From DATHVR01 sp035461175 (lineage in GTDB: Bacteria; Actinomycetota; Acidimicrobiia; Spongiisociales; ZC4RG35), in contig DATHVR010000061.1 in the NCBI GenBank assembly GCA_035461175.1, positions 1 through 51,700 on the forward strand: a stretch of 51,700 nucleotides of DNA, in the 5' to 3' direction. Under the pieces are notes generated by a model. It did not search any database. It had not been told where the DNA came from and saw only the letters and a program-made list of their open reading frames with translations. Made by a program: the position numbers and the translations under genes. This document shows, one piece after another, positions 23,949 to 33,196 of this stretch; the first letter of the stretch is position 1, and each line of letters starts with the position of its first letter.

Positions 23949-26900
23949 TCAGGTGCCGGCCGTGACCATTTCCACCGCGGCAACCTTGCGCACCGGCCGG
24001 GATGCTCGCAGCACCCAGAAGCGCTCGCCGTGACGCGACCAATCGGCCAGTAGCTCGGCGGCCAGAGGCGAGTCGGTCAGATCCCGGTGCCATTCCAGGA
24101 TCTGGCGCAACTGCATATCCTCGCTCTCGACCAGGCGCCGCATCGCCGGCGACGTGTCGGCCACGTAGCGGTTGAGCCGGGCGTGGGGGTCCCAGACATA
24201 GGCGATGCCTCCGGTCATGCCGGCGGCGAAATTGCGGCCCACCGGGCCCAGCACCACCGCCAGGCCTCCGGTCATGTATTCGCAGCCGTGATCCGAGCAA
24301 CCTTCGACCACGGCGGTGGCACCCGAGTTGCGGACGGCGAACCGCTGGCCCACCGACCCGGCCAGATAGGCCTCGCCGCCGGTGGCGCCGTAGAGGACGG
24401 CGTTGCCGCCGGCGTGGGGAACGTGGTCATCCACCCGACGCGGCGCCACCACGATCCGGCCGCCTCCCATCCCCTTGCCGACGTAGTCGTTGGCAGTCCC
24501 CCGCAGAGACAGGTCGATCCCGGGCGCCAACCAGGCCCCCAGGCTCTGGCCCGCCGTTCCGGCCAGGCGGACCGTGATCGTCCCCTCGGGCAGGCCCAGG
24601 CTGCCGTGACGGTCCGTGATGAGCCCGGAGATGCCGGCGCCGATGGTGCGATCCACATTCGAGATCGGGAACGAGAGTTCGACCGGCCGGGCCGCTTCGA
24701 TCGCCTCACGAGTGTCTTCCACCAGGCGGTGGGAAAGTCGGGAGATGACGGGCTTGCGGAATCCGGGGTGATGGAGGCGTCCCTCGGCCCGGACCAGGTG
24801 TGCCGCCAGACCAATCGCAATCGGATGGTCGGAGGGCTCGAGCAGGTCGGCTCGCCCGATCACCTCGCCCAGGGTGCGGGCGCCGAGGGCGGCCAGGTGA
24901 TGCCGGACCTCCTCGGCCAGCATCCCGAACATGGCCACGACCTGGTCGGCGGCGCCGGTGAACTTCGCCCGCAGGTCTTCCCGCTGGGTGGCGATCCCCA
25001 CCGGGCACGTGTTCAAGTGGCACTGACGGACCATCTTGCACCCGAGGGCGAGCAGGGGAAGCGTGCCGAACCCGAACCGCTCGGCCCCGAGCAGGGCGGC
25101 GATGACCACATCCCGGCCCGTCCGCAAACCGCCATCGGTTTCAAGGGCGACCGAAGAGCGGAGGCCGTTGGCAACCAGAACCTGATGTGCCTCGGCCAGC
25201 CCCAACTCCCACGGGGAGCCGGCATGCTTGATCGACTCCAGCGGCGAGGCGCCGGTCCCGCCGTCGGCTCCCGAGATGAGGATGGCGTCGGCCAGCGCCT
25301 TGGCCACCCCCACCGCCACCGTCCCGACTCCGGGCTCGGAGACGAGTTTGACGGACACCCGGGCGGTAGGCTTGAAGGCCTTGAGGCCGTAGATGAGCTG
25401 GGCCAGATCTTCGATCGAATAGATGTCGTGGTGGGGCGGAGGCGAGATCAGCCCCACCCCGGGCTCCGTGTACCGGAGACGGGCGATCTCCTCGGACACC
25501 TTGTGCCCGGGCAACTGACCCCCCTCACCCGGCTTGGAGCCCTGGGCCATCTTGATCTGCAGTTCCTCGGCCGAGGCGAGGTAGGCGGGTGTGACCCCGA
25601 ACCGTCCGGATGCGACCTGCTTGATGGCCGAGTTGAGCGAGGTGCCGAACCGGGCCGGGTTCTCGCCCCCTTCCCCCGAGTTGGAGAGAGCGCCGATCTG
25701 GTTCATGGCGGCGGCGAGAGCCTCGTGGGTCTCGGTCGAAAGGGCCCCCAGGCTCATCGCCGAGGTGACGAAACGGCGCATGATCCGCTCGACCGGCTCG
25801 ACCTCGGACAGGGGCACCGGCCGCCGAGAGGCGAACCGGAACAGGTCGCGCAACTGGGTGGGAGGACGGTCCTCGATCTTGGCCACGTACGTGTCCCAGT
25901 CCTCCTGCGCGCCCGAGCGGACCGCCCGCTGCAGCGCCAGCACCATCCCGGGGCTGGTGACATGATGCGGCCCGCCCCGCCGCTGCTTGAAGAAGCCGCC
26001 CGGGTACTCCTCACCCTCGCGGTAGTCGGCGTGGAGGGACAGCACCCGCTCGGCTAGATCCTCCAGTCCCAGGCCGCCGGTGCGCCGAGGAGCGTTGCGG
26101 AAAGCGAGGTCGGCCACCTCCGGCTCCAGACCCACCACCTCGAACAGTTCCGACCCCCGATACGCCGAGACGGTGCAGATCCCCATCTTCGACATCACCT
26201 TGAGGAGCCCGGATTGGAGGGCGGAGCGGTAGTTCTCCTGGGCCACCACCGGGTCGACGTGGACGATGCCCTCCTCGGCCAGCGCCCGCACCTGGTCGAT
26301 GGCCAGGTAGGGGTTGACGGCCGAGGCGCCGGAGGCGATCAGCATGGCCAGGTCGTGGGAATCGCGCGGCTCGCCCGACACCACCACGATCGAAGCCTGC
26401 ATGCGGATGCCCGCCTCGATCAGGCGGTGGTGCACCGCCCCCACCGTGATCGTCATCGGGATCGGGGCCTGCTCGGCGTCGAGCTCCCGGTCCGACAGAA
26501 CCACCACGGTGGCGCCGGCCCGTACCGCCGCCTCGGCCTCGTCGCAGATGGCGGCGATCGCCGGAGCCATTCCCCCCCGCCCCTCCGCCGCCGGCCACAG
26601 TGCCGGGATCCAGTGCGAGAAAAAGCCGGGATCGCCCGAGAAGACGATGGCCTGCAGCTCGGCGTCGGAGAGGATGGGCGAGGAGAGCTCGATCAGATGG
26701 GCATCGCTGGCGACCTCGTCGAGGAGAGAACCCCGATGCCCCAGATAGGTGCGCAGGGACATGACCAGCTGCTCACGGATCGGATCCATGGGTGGGTTGG
26801 TGACCTGGGCGAAGAGCTGGTGGCAATAGTGCGACGATCGGCGGGGGTGCTCGGACATCGCCGCCAGGGAAGTGTCGCAGCCCATCGATCCCACCGGTGT

Positions 26901-28400
26901 CTTCCCCTCCGCCATCTCGGCCAGGATCAGCCGTCGCTCCTCGGCCGTGTAGCCAAAGGTTCGACACAGGGCGGGGGCATCGAAACGGTCGTCGGCCAGG
27001 TCGTCGAACGGCTGCTGCACGTAGAGCGTCTCGGTCGAGATCCACTCCTCGTAGGGAGCCCGGTCGGCCAGCTCGGCCCGGATCTCGTCTCCGAACCGGA
27101 TTCGACCGGTGCGCCTCTCGAACACGAGCATCTCGCCCGGGCCGAGCTGGCCGGTCCGCTCGGCCCGGCTCTCCTCTTCCGGACACACCCCGGCCTCGGA
27201 GGCGACCAGGACTACATCGGGTGATATCGCCCAGCGGGCCGGGCGGAGGCCGTTGCGGTCGAGCCCCGCCAGCAGGTCGATCCCGTCCGTCACGGCGATG
27301 GCAGCCGGCCCGTCCCAGGGCTCGGTGAGAAAGGCCTGGTACTCGTGGAAGGCACGCAACTCCGGGCTGAGGTCGACGACGTTCTCCCAGGCGGCCGGGA
27401 TCAGGATCTCTTTGACGTGGGCCAGGTCGCGCCCGCTCCGCAGCAGCAACTCGAACATGTTGTCGAGACTGCCCGAGTCGGACTGCCCGGGCTGGAGGAA
27501 GGGGCGAATGTCGCCGATCCGATCCCCCCACACGGTGGGCTTGCGGTTGGGGAGCATGGCGGCGTTCTCACGGGCCAGGGTCCAGGACCGGTTCGACGCC
27601 ACCGTGTTGATCTCGCCGTTGTGAGCCAGCGAGCGGAAGGGCTGGGCGATGTGCCAGGTGGGAAAGGTGTTGGTGGAGTAACGCTGGTGGAAGATTGCGA
27701 ATGACGTCTCGTAATCGGGATCGGCCAGGTCCCAGTAGAAGGCGGCGATGTCGACCGCCGCGAACAGTCCCTTGTAGACCACAGTGCGGCCGGAGGCGGA
27801 GGCGACCGAGAACTCGCTGCTGATCTCCTCACGTTCCAGCCGCTTGCGGCTCAGGAAGAGCACCCGCTCGAAGGCATCGTCGTCGGCCCCGGCGGGCGAT
27901 TCGACCACCGCCTGTTCGATCACGGGCAGACTCTCGAGCGCCCGGGCGCTCAGGACCGAGGTGTCGATGGGGACGGTCCGCCAATGGACCACGCGTGCAC
28001 CCTCCGCCCCCACCGCCTCCTCGACCAGGTCACGGTGGGCCTCTTCTCCACCGGGCGGCAGGAACGCCATCACGACCCCCAGCCGGCGGGCGACGGGAAG
28101 CCGGTAACCGGCGGCGGCGAGATCCCTCTCCAGGAGCCGGAACGGCAACTGGGTCATGATCCCGGCCCCGTCACCCGTGCCATCGGCTGCCTTCGCTCCG
28201 CGGTGGTCGAGACGGCGCAGGCACTCCACTGCCAGCCGGGTCAGCCGATGCGAGGCCGACCCGTCACGGGCGGCGATGAACCCGACACCGCAGGCGTCGT
28301 GTTCGAAGCGGGAGTCGTAAAGCGGCGGGGTCAAGATCGGATCGGTCTCCGGGAACGGGGTGGGTGAGTCTACCGGCACGGACGCGGCCCGAATACGCAT
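23949..28400 (-). CDS. gltB: Glutamate synthase large subunit
   Basis: Converts glutamine and 2-oxoglutarate to two glutamates. The 1483-aa frame has a propeptide of about 36 residues before the catalytic N-terminal Cys (FEHDACGVGFIA, C37), the class II amidotransferase domain (YQRYSTNTFPTWHIAQPFRSLAHNGEINT is the typical stretch), the central domain, the FMN-binding synthase domain (GEGGENPARFG, KPGEGGQLPGHKV, ISPPPHHDIYSIEDLAQLI), the 3Fe-4S motif CKMVRQCHLNTCPVGIATQ and the C-terminal beta-helix (GGEAYLAGSVGQRFAVRNSGATAVVEGCSDHGCEYMTGG). ATG at 28400 is chosen; GTG at 28379 is an alternative. No gltD small-subunit gene is present in the window. Confidence 0.96.
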   Translation of the reverse strand: MRIRAASVPVDSPTPFPETDPILTPPLYDSRFEHDACGVGFIAARDGSASHRLTRLAVECLRRLDHRGAKAADGTGDGAGIMTQLPFRLLERDLAAAGYRLPVARRLGVVMAFLPPGGEEAHRDLVEEAVGAEGARVVHWRTVPIDTSVLSARALESLPVIEQAVVESPAGADDDAFERVLFLSRKRLEREEISSEFSVASASGRTVVYKGLFAAVDIAAFYWDLADPDYETSFAIFHQRYSTNTFPTWHIAQPFRSLAHNGEINTVASNRSWTLARENAAMLPNRKPTVWGDRIGDIRPFLQPGQSDSGSLDNMFELLLRSGRDLAHVKEILIPAAWENVVDLSPELRAFHEYQAFLTEPWDGPAAIAVTDGIDLLAGLDRNGLRPARWAISPDVVLVASEAGVCPEEESRAERTGQLGPGEMLVFERRTGRIRFGDEIRAELADRAPYEEWISTETLYVQQPFDDLADDRFDAPALCRTFGYTAEERRLILAEMAEGKTPVGSMGCDTSLAAMSEHPRRSSHYCHQLFAQVTNPPMDPIREQLVMSLRTYLGHRGSLLDEVASDAHLIELSSPILSDAELQAIVFSGDPGFFSHWIPALWPAAEGRGGMAPAIAAICDEAEAAVRAGATVVVLSDRELDAEQAPIPMTITVGAVHHRLIEAGIRMQASIVVVSGEPRDSHDLAMLIASGASAVNPYLAIDQVRALAEEGIVHVDPVVAQENYRSALQSGLLKVMSKMGICTVSAYRGSELFEVVGLEPEVADLAFRNAPRRTGGLGLEDLAERVLSLHADYREGEEYPGGFFKQRRGGPHHVTSPGMVLALQRAVRSGAQEDWDTYVAKIEDRPPTQLRDLFRFASRRPVPLSEVEPVERIMRRFVTSAMSLGALSTETHEALAAAMNQIGALSNSGEGGENPARFGTSLNSAIKQVASGRFGVTPAYLASAEELQIKMAQGSKPGEGGQLPGHKVSEEIARLRYTEPGVGLISPPPHHDIYSIEDLAQLIYGLKAFKPTARVSVKLVSEPGVGTVAVGVAKALADAILISGADGGTGASPLESIKHAGSPWELGLAEAHQVLVANGLRSSVALETDGGLRTGRDVVIAALLGAERFGFGTLPLLALGCKMVRQCHLNTCPVGIATQREDLRAKFTGAADQVVAMFGMLAEEVRHHLAALGARTLGEVIGRADLLEPSDHPIAIGLAAHLVRAEGRLHHPGFRKPVISRLSHRLVEDTREAIEAARPVELSFPISNVDRTIGAGISGLITDRHGSLGLPEGTITVRLAGTAGQSLGAWLAPGIDLSLRGTANDYVGKGMGGGRIVVAPRRVDDHVPHAGGNAVLYGATGGEAYLAGSVGQRFAVRNSGATAVVEGCSDHGCEYMTGGLAVVLGPVGRNFAAGMTGGIAYVWDPHARLNRYVADTSPAMRRLVESEDMQLRQILEWHRDLTDSPLAAELLADWSRHGERFWVLRASRPVRKVAAVEMVTAGT

Positions 28401-28470
28401 ATGCGCATACGGCCACGCCAACGCGGAATCCGGCCGGTTCCGCTGGATCGCCGCCAATCGACCCAGGCGC

Positions 28471-28935
28471 CTAGCCGGCCACTTCCCGAATCCCCCACAG
28501 CACCTCGGTGAGTTGCTCGCCGACCGGCACCTCCGTGGGTTCGTTGAGGTAGACCTCACAGGGCGGGGCGGCCGGCTCGAACCCGTGGCCGCTCATCCAC
28601 TCCGACATGGCGTGGTAAGCGGGGGCGATGTCGTCATAGGCGCCCTTGTGTATGGTCGAGGCAGCCGGGGCCGGGCCCAGCACCCCCATGATCATCCCGA
28701 ACCCCTCACCGATGGCGGCGACGACGGCGGGCAGATCCACCTCAGCCTCGACCGCAGCGACTTGGGCGGGGGCAATCTCCTTCTTGGTGATCGCGTACGG
28801 CATCAGCGGTTCCCTTCCTTGGGCTAGGTCTGCGAAGGCGGCCAGCTTCTTTTCCTGCGACGCGAGTCGCATCTGCAGCCTCTCGAGGTGACGGGCCACC
28901 AGATCGTCACGCGTCCTCGGAGCCGCGTTGAGCAT
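28471..28935 (-). CDS. GyrI-like effector-binding protein without a DNA-binding domain
   Basis: A 154-aa protein. The first 40 residues form a coiled-coil-like helix (VARHLERLQMRLASQEKKLAAFADL) like the dimerisation helix of MerR-family activators. The rest is a GyrI-like small-molecule-binding domain (YAITKKEIAPAQVAAVEAEV, GPAPAASTIHKGAYDDIAPAYHAMSEWMSGHGFEPAAPPCEVYLNEPTEV). There is no helix-turn-helix. The ATG at 28935 has GGGGAGA at proper spacing, so this looks like the true start. It could be a remnant of a MerR regulator or a stand-alone ligand binder. Confidence 0.78.
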   Translation of the reverse strand: MLNAAPRTRDDLVARHLERLQMRLASQEKKLAAFADLAQGREPLMPYAITKKEIAPAQVAAVEAEVDLPAVVAAIGEGFGMIMGVLGPAPAASTIHKGAYDDIAPAYHAMSEWMSGHGFEPAAPPCEVYLNEPTEVPVGEQLTEVLWGIREVAG

Positions 28936-29015
28936 CTGGAGTCTCCCCCAGAGGACAAATCAACACCTTTCTCAGGTCTTTTCGGTCTGCGGGAGAGGCG
29001 ACTACGTTCTCACCC

Positions 29016-29453
29016 ATGCCGGTGATGGTGGTTGGAGCTGACACTCCCGTAGGAGCCCGGGTGATCGACCGCCTGCTCGAGCCCGAGCGGGAGGTGCGCG
29101 CCTTCGTGACGGACCCCGAGACCGCCGCCCGGCTCCGCGAACGCGGTGCCAAGGTGGCGCTGGGTGACATCTCCGACGACTCCCACCTGGCCGGAGCGTG
29201 CCTCAACTGCTTCACGGTGGTGCTGGTGGAAGAGGCGGCCCGGGACGACCGAGAGCGTGCCTTCGCCCCCGACGTCGCCGCCGTACTCGCAAGCTGGGCC
29301 CGCGCAGTGGGGTCGGCCTCGGTCCAGCGGGTGATCTGGCTCACATCGGGCGATCCGCCGCCGGTGAAGACCGATCAGGTGGCGGTGGTAGACCCGTCCG
29401 ACCCCGACATCGCCGAGCGGGTCTACGAGATCGACGCCGCCCGCCAGATCTGA
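29016..29453 (+). CDS. Short NAD(P)-binding Rossmann-fold protein (NmrA-like)
   Basis: A 145-aa protein starting with a dinucleotide-binding strand-loop-helix (VMVVGADTPVGARVIDRLL), followed by VRAFVTDPETAARLRERGAKVALGDISDDSHLAGACLNCFTVVLV. This is the pattern of atypical SDR/NmrA proteins, but the protein stops after VQRVIWLTS and lacks the substrate-binding half, so it is about half the usual length. ATG at 29016. It is divergent from the GyrI-like gene with an 80-bp gap. Catalysis is doubtful; a sensor or structural role is possible. Confidence 0.7.
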   Translation: MPVMVVGADTPVGARVIDRLLEPEREVRAFVTDPETAARLRERGAKVALGDISDDSHLAGACLNCFTVVLVEEAARDDRERAFAPDVAAVLASWARAVGSASVQRVIWLTSGDPPPVKTDQVAVVDPSDPDIAERVYEIDAARQI

Positions 29454-29463
29454 CGGGTCCGGT

Positions 29464-30024
29464 CTAGACGGCCGGGTAGAGGCCGGCCGCCGGGGCGGTC
29501 AGGTCTTCGAGCGCCCGCTCGAACGCCCGGATCAGATGCGAGTAGGGGTCGATGGCACGGCCGTTGTGGTGCAACTCGAAATGGTTGTGGGGCGATGAGC
29601 CCTCGGCGTTGCCGGAATCGCCCACCCAGCCGATGAGCTGGCCCGCCTCGACCACCTCACCCACCTCGACCGCCACCCCCAGCGCCAGCGGGGCGGCACC
29701 GTCGTCGGTGCCGGGGTTGTCGTCGTTGAGGTGCATGTACCAGCTCTCCCAGCCGTCGGCGTGCTCGATGGCCACATAGCGTCCGGCCGTACCCCGATCC
29801 CGGATCCAGCGCACCACCCCGTCGGCGACGGCGTAGACCTCGGTGCCTTTGGGAGCCATGAGGTCGTTGCCCTGGTGGCGGTGGCCGCTGCGGGGGGCGC
29901 CGTAGCTGTCGGTGAACTCGGTCGCCAGGGCGTCCTGGGGGAAGACGATCTCGAAATCGTCGGCGGCGGCCGTGAGGGGGAATGCCATCGCGAACGCCAA
30001 CAAAAGGAGGAAGAAGCGGGACAC
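29464..30024 (-). CDS. Secreted M23-family peptidoglycan endopeptidase
   Basis: A 186-aa exported zinc peptidase of the M23/lysostaphin-like LytM family, probably cutting peptidoglycan peptides. A signal peptide of about 21 residues (FFLLLLAFAMAFPLTAAA) is followed at once by the catalytic domain: SGHRHQGNDL (H50, D54 ligands), WYMHLND, and SSPHNHFELH (H146, H148). GTG at 30024. There is no cell-wall-binding domain. It is preceded by a structured 260-bp region with a strong hairpin (30131-30156), so its expression may depend on a leader RNA or start after a terminator. Confidence 0.9.
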   Translation of the reverse strand: MSRFFLLLLAFAMAFPLTAAADDFEIVFPQDALATEFTDSYGAPRSGHRHQGNDLMAPKGTEVYAVADGVVRWIRDRGTAGRYVAIEHADGWESWYMHLNDDNPGTDDGAAPLALGVAVEVGEVVEAGQLIGWVGDSGNAEGSSPHNHFELHHNGRAIDPYSHLIRAFERALEDLTAPAAGLYPAV

Positions 30025-30130
30025 GGGGAAACTCCAGGGGACGAGAACTCGGTGGATAAGGACTACTGGTCCTGGATAAGCGAGGGAACCCTAGGCGGCT
30101 TGTGAAGAGACTCACAAACCCAAACCACAA

Positions 30131-30156
30131 CGAGGCCGGACCTGAGTCCGGCCTCG
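30131..30156 (-). terminator. Perfect 11-bp stem hairpin with T-rich tail
   Basis: An 11-bp perfect stem (CGAGGCCGGAC/GTCCGGCCTCG) with a CTGA loop on the plus strand. On the minus strand it is followed by TTGTGGTTTGGGTTTG, a T-rich but interrupted tail. It could end the LON-domain operon or be the terminator stem of a regulated leader for the M23 gene. Confidence 0.65.
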
Positions 30157-30284
30157 TATGGTGCCATCTCGGCAGCCCACTCCCTGGCTACAGGATGGTT
30201 GCCGGGTCTCTATCGACGGTCACCGCCCGAAACTGAACCCCTTGTTTGGACCCGCCGGTACCCCGGTCGCACCGATTGGCCTCA
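30157..30284 (-). other. Structured leader candidate upstream of the M23 gene
   Basis: Non-coding sequence between the LON-domain stop and the hairpin. On the minus strand it contains several possible pairings: GACC/GGTC, CCATC/GATGG, and CGGC...AGCC...GGCT...GCCG nested arms. Blocks such as GGCGGGTCCA, GGGGTTCAGT and CCCGGCAACC recall riboswitch cores without clearly matching one. See findings. Confidence 0.35.
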
Positions 30285-30896
30285 TCACCCGCCGAGCTCC
30301 TGGGAGAGCCGTTCGATGCCGTCTTCGAGCATGTCGGCACAGGCTCGGAGGCGAGAGGCGGGTCCGGGGGCAGCCAGCAGCTCGTAGGCGTCGAGGGCGG
30401 TGACCGGAGTGAGGGCGGCTGCCTGGTAGCTAGCTCTGATCGGATCGGGGGCGAGTTCGGTGTTGATGGCGGCGGTGTCCGCCCCGAGCTCGGAGGCGAG
30501 CGCCAGCACCCGCCGGATCGACGCCTGCACGTCGTCGACCAGGCCCGAAGCGACCTCTTCGTCGGCGTCCGACCACAGTTCCACCTCGGCCAGCGGGTAG
30601 GGCTCCTCTTCCAGCCACTCCTTCACCCGCAGCCGCCCGGTGGCGGCAACGATGACCTGGCGGTGATCTCCCTCCGGCAGCCTTCCCACCGAGGCAACCC
30701 TCACCAGGGCCCCGACGTCGAAGCGGACATCTCCCCCGCCCACCTCCGGGCCGCGTTCGATCAAGACGGTGCCGAAGGTGCGATCACCGGAGAGGACGTC
30801 GTCGAGAAGATGCTGATAGCGGCTTTCGAATATTCGCAGGGGCACGGCGGTGAAGGGGAACACCACCACCGTCAGGGGGAACATGGGGAGCCTCAT
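30285..30896 (-). CDS. LON substrate-binding domain protein
   Basis: A 203-aa protein made only of the LON N-terminal (PUA-like) domain and a C-terminal helical extension: MRLPMFPLTVVVFPFTAVPLRIFESRYQHLLDDVL, FGTVLIERG, VGALVRVASVGRLPEGDHRQVIVAATGRLRVKEWLEEEPYPLAEVE. There is no ATPase or protease domain. Such stand-alone proteins occur widely in actinobacteria and their function is not established. ATG at 30896 overlaps the upstream gene's stop by 4 bp. Confidence 0.92.
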   Translation of the reverse strand: MRLPMFPLTVVVFPFTAVPLRIFESRYQHLLDDVLSGDRTFGTVLIERGPEVGGGDVRFDVGALVRVASVGRLPEGDHRQVIVAATGRLRVKEWLEEEPYPLAEVELWSDADEEVASGLVDDVQASIRRVLALASELGADTAAINTELAPDPIRASYQAAALTPVTALDAYELLAAPGPASRLRACADMLEDGIERLSQELGG

Positions 30897-31342
30897 TCCG
30901 GCTTGGCCACGCGCACCCTGACCATGAACCGCAGGCGTTCTTTGACCTCGCCATCGATCGACACGACGAAGGAGTAGGCCCCTTCGTTGCGAAAGACGAC
31001 GTTGGTGAAGGTGAGGGCCCGCACCACGGTGAGGTCCTGGCCCTCGGGAAGGTGCTCGGGGCGTCGCACCGGGACCGGGGCCGACAGCGAGCCGGGCAGG
31101 ACCGATTGGCCGTCCTCGTCCTGGAGCTCGACATCGAGCCGGACACTCTCGCCCGGCCATCCCCACGGCACCCGCACCCGCAAGCCGATCCCCATGCTGG
31201 GATGCCGGGCCGGGAGGGAACGGACCGTGAGCACATCCCATCCGCCGCCCAGGACGAAGAGTTTGCCCTGACTCGCCTGAACGGCGTCGGCGAGCAGGGC
31301 CACGTCCACTGACGGCTCCAGGGTGCTGTCACCGAAGTCCAC
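30893..31342 (-). CDS. DUF6941-like protein
   Basis: A 149-aa protein with the pattern LLADAVQASQGKLFVLGGGWDVL, then beta-rich sequence ending in FTNVVFRNEGAYSFVVSIDGEVKERLRFMVRV. This resembles the uncharacterised DUF6941 family (conserved ADAVQ...GKL.vlGGGWD start, immunoglobulin-like core). The function is unknown. GTG at 31342. It overlaps the LON-domain gene by 4 bp, so the two probably form one operon, divergent from ino1. Confidence 0.78.
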   Translation of the reverse strand: MDFGDSTLEPSVDVALLADAVQASQGKLFVLGGGWDVLTVRSLPARHPSMGIGLRVRVPWGWPGESVRLDVELQDEDGQSVLPGSLSAPVPVRRPEHLPEGQDLTVVRALTFTNVVFRNEGAYSFVVSIDGEVKERLRFMVRVRVAKPE

Positions 31343-31368
31343 CCGACCACCCTACCGGGCGCCGGAAT

Positions 31369-31390
31369 CCCAGGAGAGTTCGCTCCTGGG
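31369..31390. promoter_or_regulatory. Inverted repeat between DUF6941-like gene and ino1
   Basis: CCCAGGAG, loop AGTTCG, CTCCTGGG: a perfect 8-bp stem with a 6-base loop in the 102-bp gap between divergent genes. It could be an operator for either gene or a hairpin in the ino1 leader. Confidence 0.45.
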
Positions 31391-31444
31391 CCCCGCCGCC
31401 GTATCGTTCAGGGCACACACCGTGCCTCAGGAGGTCGTAGCCGA

Positions 31445-32767
<1,323 letters not shown>

Positions 32768-32788
32768 GAGGCGGGGAGGACTGACGGG

Positions 32789-33190
32789 ATGGACGACCTC
32801 GATGTGGGCCGGTTCACCATCCCGGCGGTCGAACTCGAGGAGAGCTTCACCACTTCGGGGGGCCCGGGAGGCCAACACGCCAACCGCTCCAACACGGCGG
32901 TCGAGCTCCGCTTCGACGTCGCCGGCTCGGAGGCCTTCCCCGAACCGGAGAAGGCGCGGCTGGTCGAGCGGCTAGGCCCGGTGGTGACGGTCACCGCCTC
33001 GGAGTCGCGTTCACAGTGGCGCAACCGGGCCCTGGCCCGCCAGCGCCTCGCCGCCCGGCTGGAGGAGGCACTCCGCCCGCCCAAGCGGCGCCGGCCCACC
33101 AAGCCCACCCGCGCCTCGCGACGCCGCCGCCTGGAGTCGAAGCGGCAGCGGTCGGAGAAGAAGCGCCTGCGCCGCCGCCCCGAGTGGTGA
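32789..33190 (+). CDS. arfB: ArfB-like peptidyl-tRNA hydrolase (ribosome rescue)
   Basis: A codon-independent release factor that frees stalled ribosomes. The 133-aa product has the GGQ catalytic motif in TTSGGPGGQHANRSNTAVELRF (GGQ at 27-29) and the basic C-terminal tail (PKRRRPTKPTRASRRRRLESKRQRSEKKRLRRRPEW) that occupies the empty mRNA channel. It lacks the codon-recognition domains of RF1/RF2. It lies 21 bp after ino1, so it is probably transcribed with it. Confidence 0.94.
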   Translation: MDDLDVGRFTIPAVELEESFTTSGGPGGQHANRSNTAVELRFDVAGSEAFPEPEKARLVERLGPVVTVTASESRSQWRNRALARQRLAARLEEALRPPKRRRPTKPTRASRRRRLESKRQRSEKKRLRRRPEW

Positions 33191-33196
33191 TGGCGT

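Noticed and set aside
28379..28405. ATACGCATATGCGCAT palindrome at the gltB start as a regulator site
   Set aside because: It overlaps the chosen start codon and may simply reflect coding sequence; there is too little to name it a binding site.
30157..30284. tRNA gene
   Set aside because: No T-loop GTTCGAATC-type sequence, no cloverleaf and no CCA end on either strand.
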